Program-made: the position numbers and the translations under genes | In this document: in pieces, positions 18,387 to 19,224 of the stretch | How the letters are laid out: each line of letters opens with the position of its first letter | Numbering within the stretch: position 1 is the stretch's first letter | Assembly (NCBI GenBank): GCA_019677205.1 | Contig: JAAMXY010001741.1 | Coordinates: forward strand, 1 to 19,224 | Reading direction: 5' to 3' | DNA: 19,224 bases | Source: Pinguiococcus pyrenoidosus | Taxonomy: Eukaryota; Sar; Pinguiophyceae; Pinguiochrysidales; Pinguiochrysidaceae | Notes under the pieces: generated by a model | What the model was told of the DNA's origin: nothing | Database searches by the model: none | Seen by the model: only the letters and a program-made list of their open reading frames with translations

Positions 18387-19224
18387 ATGAAGGTCCGTGT
18401 ATTTCATGAAGTGGGGGTGCGCGGAGCAGCATCTGCGTGAGTCTATGAGGCGCATTACGCGAGCGTTTCTGAAGATGTTTCGGAAGCGAAGTGGGGGTTT
18501 CAGAATTCCGCCGATTGCGGCGCTCAGAGACCCTTCCTGAGTCTGAAACTTCACCGATCGTATCTTTGCTCTTCTGTTTCGCGATGCAACGGCAAAAGCC
18601 GGCGGCTGATCTGGTTTTTGGTCGCCACCACAGGGGTCTTTCTACGCCGTTCTCTTCGCTTCGGCGTTGTTCTGCCAGAGCGCCGCTGCCGTGAAGCCAT
18701 CGTGGCAGGAGTTGTCGCAGGACTACACCTTCGACGAGTATGTGAAGGCGTTTCAGAAGAGCTATAGCGAAGAAGAGCTCTTTGAGCGTCGCGAAATCTT
18801 CGACGCCAACCTCGCGGACATCCTGGAGCACAACGGCCGAAGCGCCGATGGCTTCAAGCGCGGTCTCTCCATCTTCACTGATCAGGTATCACCCCTTTCT
18901 CCTAGAACCTTTGGGAGTCTGCTCTGTGGCTCTCTTGCTTGTTTAGCTGATCTGATGGTCGCATTTTGTTTCCTTTTCAGACGCAAGAAGAGAAGCGCAC
19001 GGTGCTTGGCTATAACAAGGCAGCAGGAGGTGCGGGGAAAGGCGCTCGTAGGCCGCTGCTTCGCGCCGGACCCTCGGAGACCCTGCCGGCTGCGGTGGAT
19101 TGGAGGGCGTGCGGTCGCGAAGACGAGCAGCATCTTTGTCCGCTGGAGACCCCGCCTGCCACCCCTCTCGTCACTGCGGTGAAGAACCAGGGAGCTTGCG
19201 GCTCCTGCTGGGCCTTTGCCAGCG
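18387..19224 (+). CDS. Papain-family (C1A, cathepsin L-like) cysteine protease precursor, 3' truncated by the window edge
   Basis: Secretory or lysosomal endopeptidase. Proposed exons are 18387-18392, 18634-18885 and 18981 to beyond the window; introns of 241 and 95 nt, all phase 0. ATG AAG spliced to GGG TCT TTC gives MKGSFYAVLFASALFCQSAAA, a good signal peptide; the two-codon first exon is the least certain part. The I29 propeptide follows: E..R...F..N...I...N (ERFNIN) in ELFERREIFDANLADILEHN, then GLSIFTD like the GNFD motif. The mature start is near LPAAVDWR. Gln156 and nucleophile Cys162 lie in NQGACGSCWAFAS. Between VDWR and VKNQG there are 24 residues where cathepsins have about 7, including two extra Cys. 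The catalytic His and Asn lie beyond the window. Confidence 0.88.

Noticed and set aside
18491-18694. ATG at 18584 as the start of the protease
   Set aside because: That frame ends at TGA at 18692-18694 and is not the protease frame; the protease frame has a stop at 18607-18609, so the signal-peptide exon must begin at the acceptor at 18633.

Overview
The window is nuclear DNA from a gene-dense, GC-rich eukaryote, most likely a protist. The evidence is short GT-AG introns (62 to 312 nt), strong C/G third-position bias, a myosin, a cytosolic XRN1 exonuclease, a mitochondrial 2-oxoglutarate dehydrogenase E2, the APC/C subunit CDC26 and a secretory papain-type protease. I cannot name the lineage from sequence alone; the myosin layout does not match animals, fungi or plants as I know them. 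No operons, phage, CRISPR, rRNA or tRNA genes are visible.

Layout. Bases 1-971 are noncoding: AT-rich degenerate repeats, then a presumed promoter/5'UTR region. A myosin of about 1,946 residues runs on the + strand to 7321, with a coding exon at 1289-1480, a microsatellite intron and then one 5.6-kb exon. A further short upstream coding exon at 972-1004 is possible. Its tail carries a PTEN-like phosphatase plus C2 module, two PH-like domains and EF-hands. A convergent intergenic stretch with an 18-bp perfect palindrome separates it from a 190-residue minus-strand gene with a possible homeodomain-like C-terminus. Upstream of that gene, also on the minus strand, is XRN1 (three exons, 1,851 residues), whose disordered tail repeats a leucine-rich motif six times.

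XRN1 is divergent from DLST (15637-17614, +), which has two lipoyl domains and no recognisable E3-binding domain. The roughly 670-bp region between them holds GA tracts, an AT island and a symmetric dyad. DLST converges on a tiny two-exon minus-strand gene, CDC26 (17804-18069), easily missed because it is only 67 codons. CDC26 is divergent from a cathepsin L-like cysteine protease that begins about 18387 and runs off the right edge.

The genes do not form one pathway; they are neighbouring housekeeping genes arranged as divergent and convergent pairs. The most unusual items are the myosin fusion (a motor joined to lipid-phosphatase-like and phosphoinositide-binding modules) and the six-fold leucine motif in the XRN1 tail. 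All domain calls come from reading motifs; no database or structure search was run.
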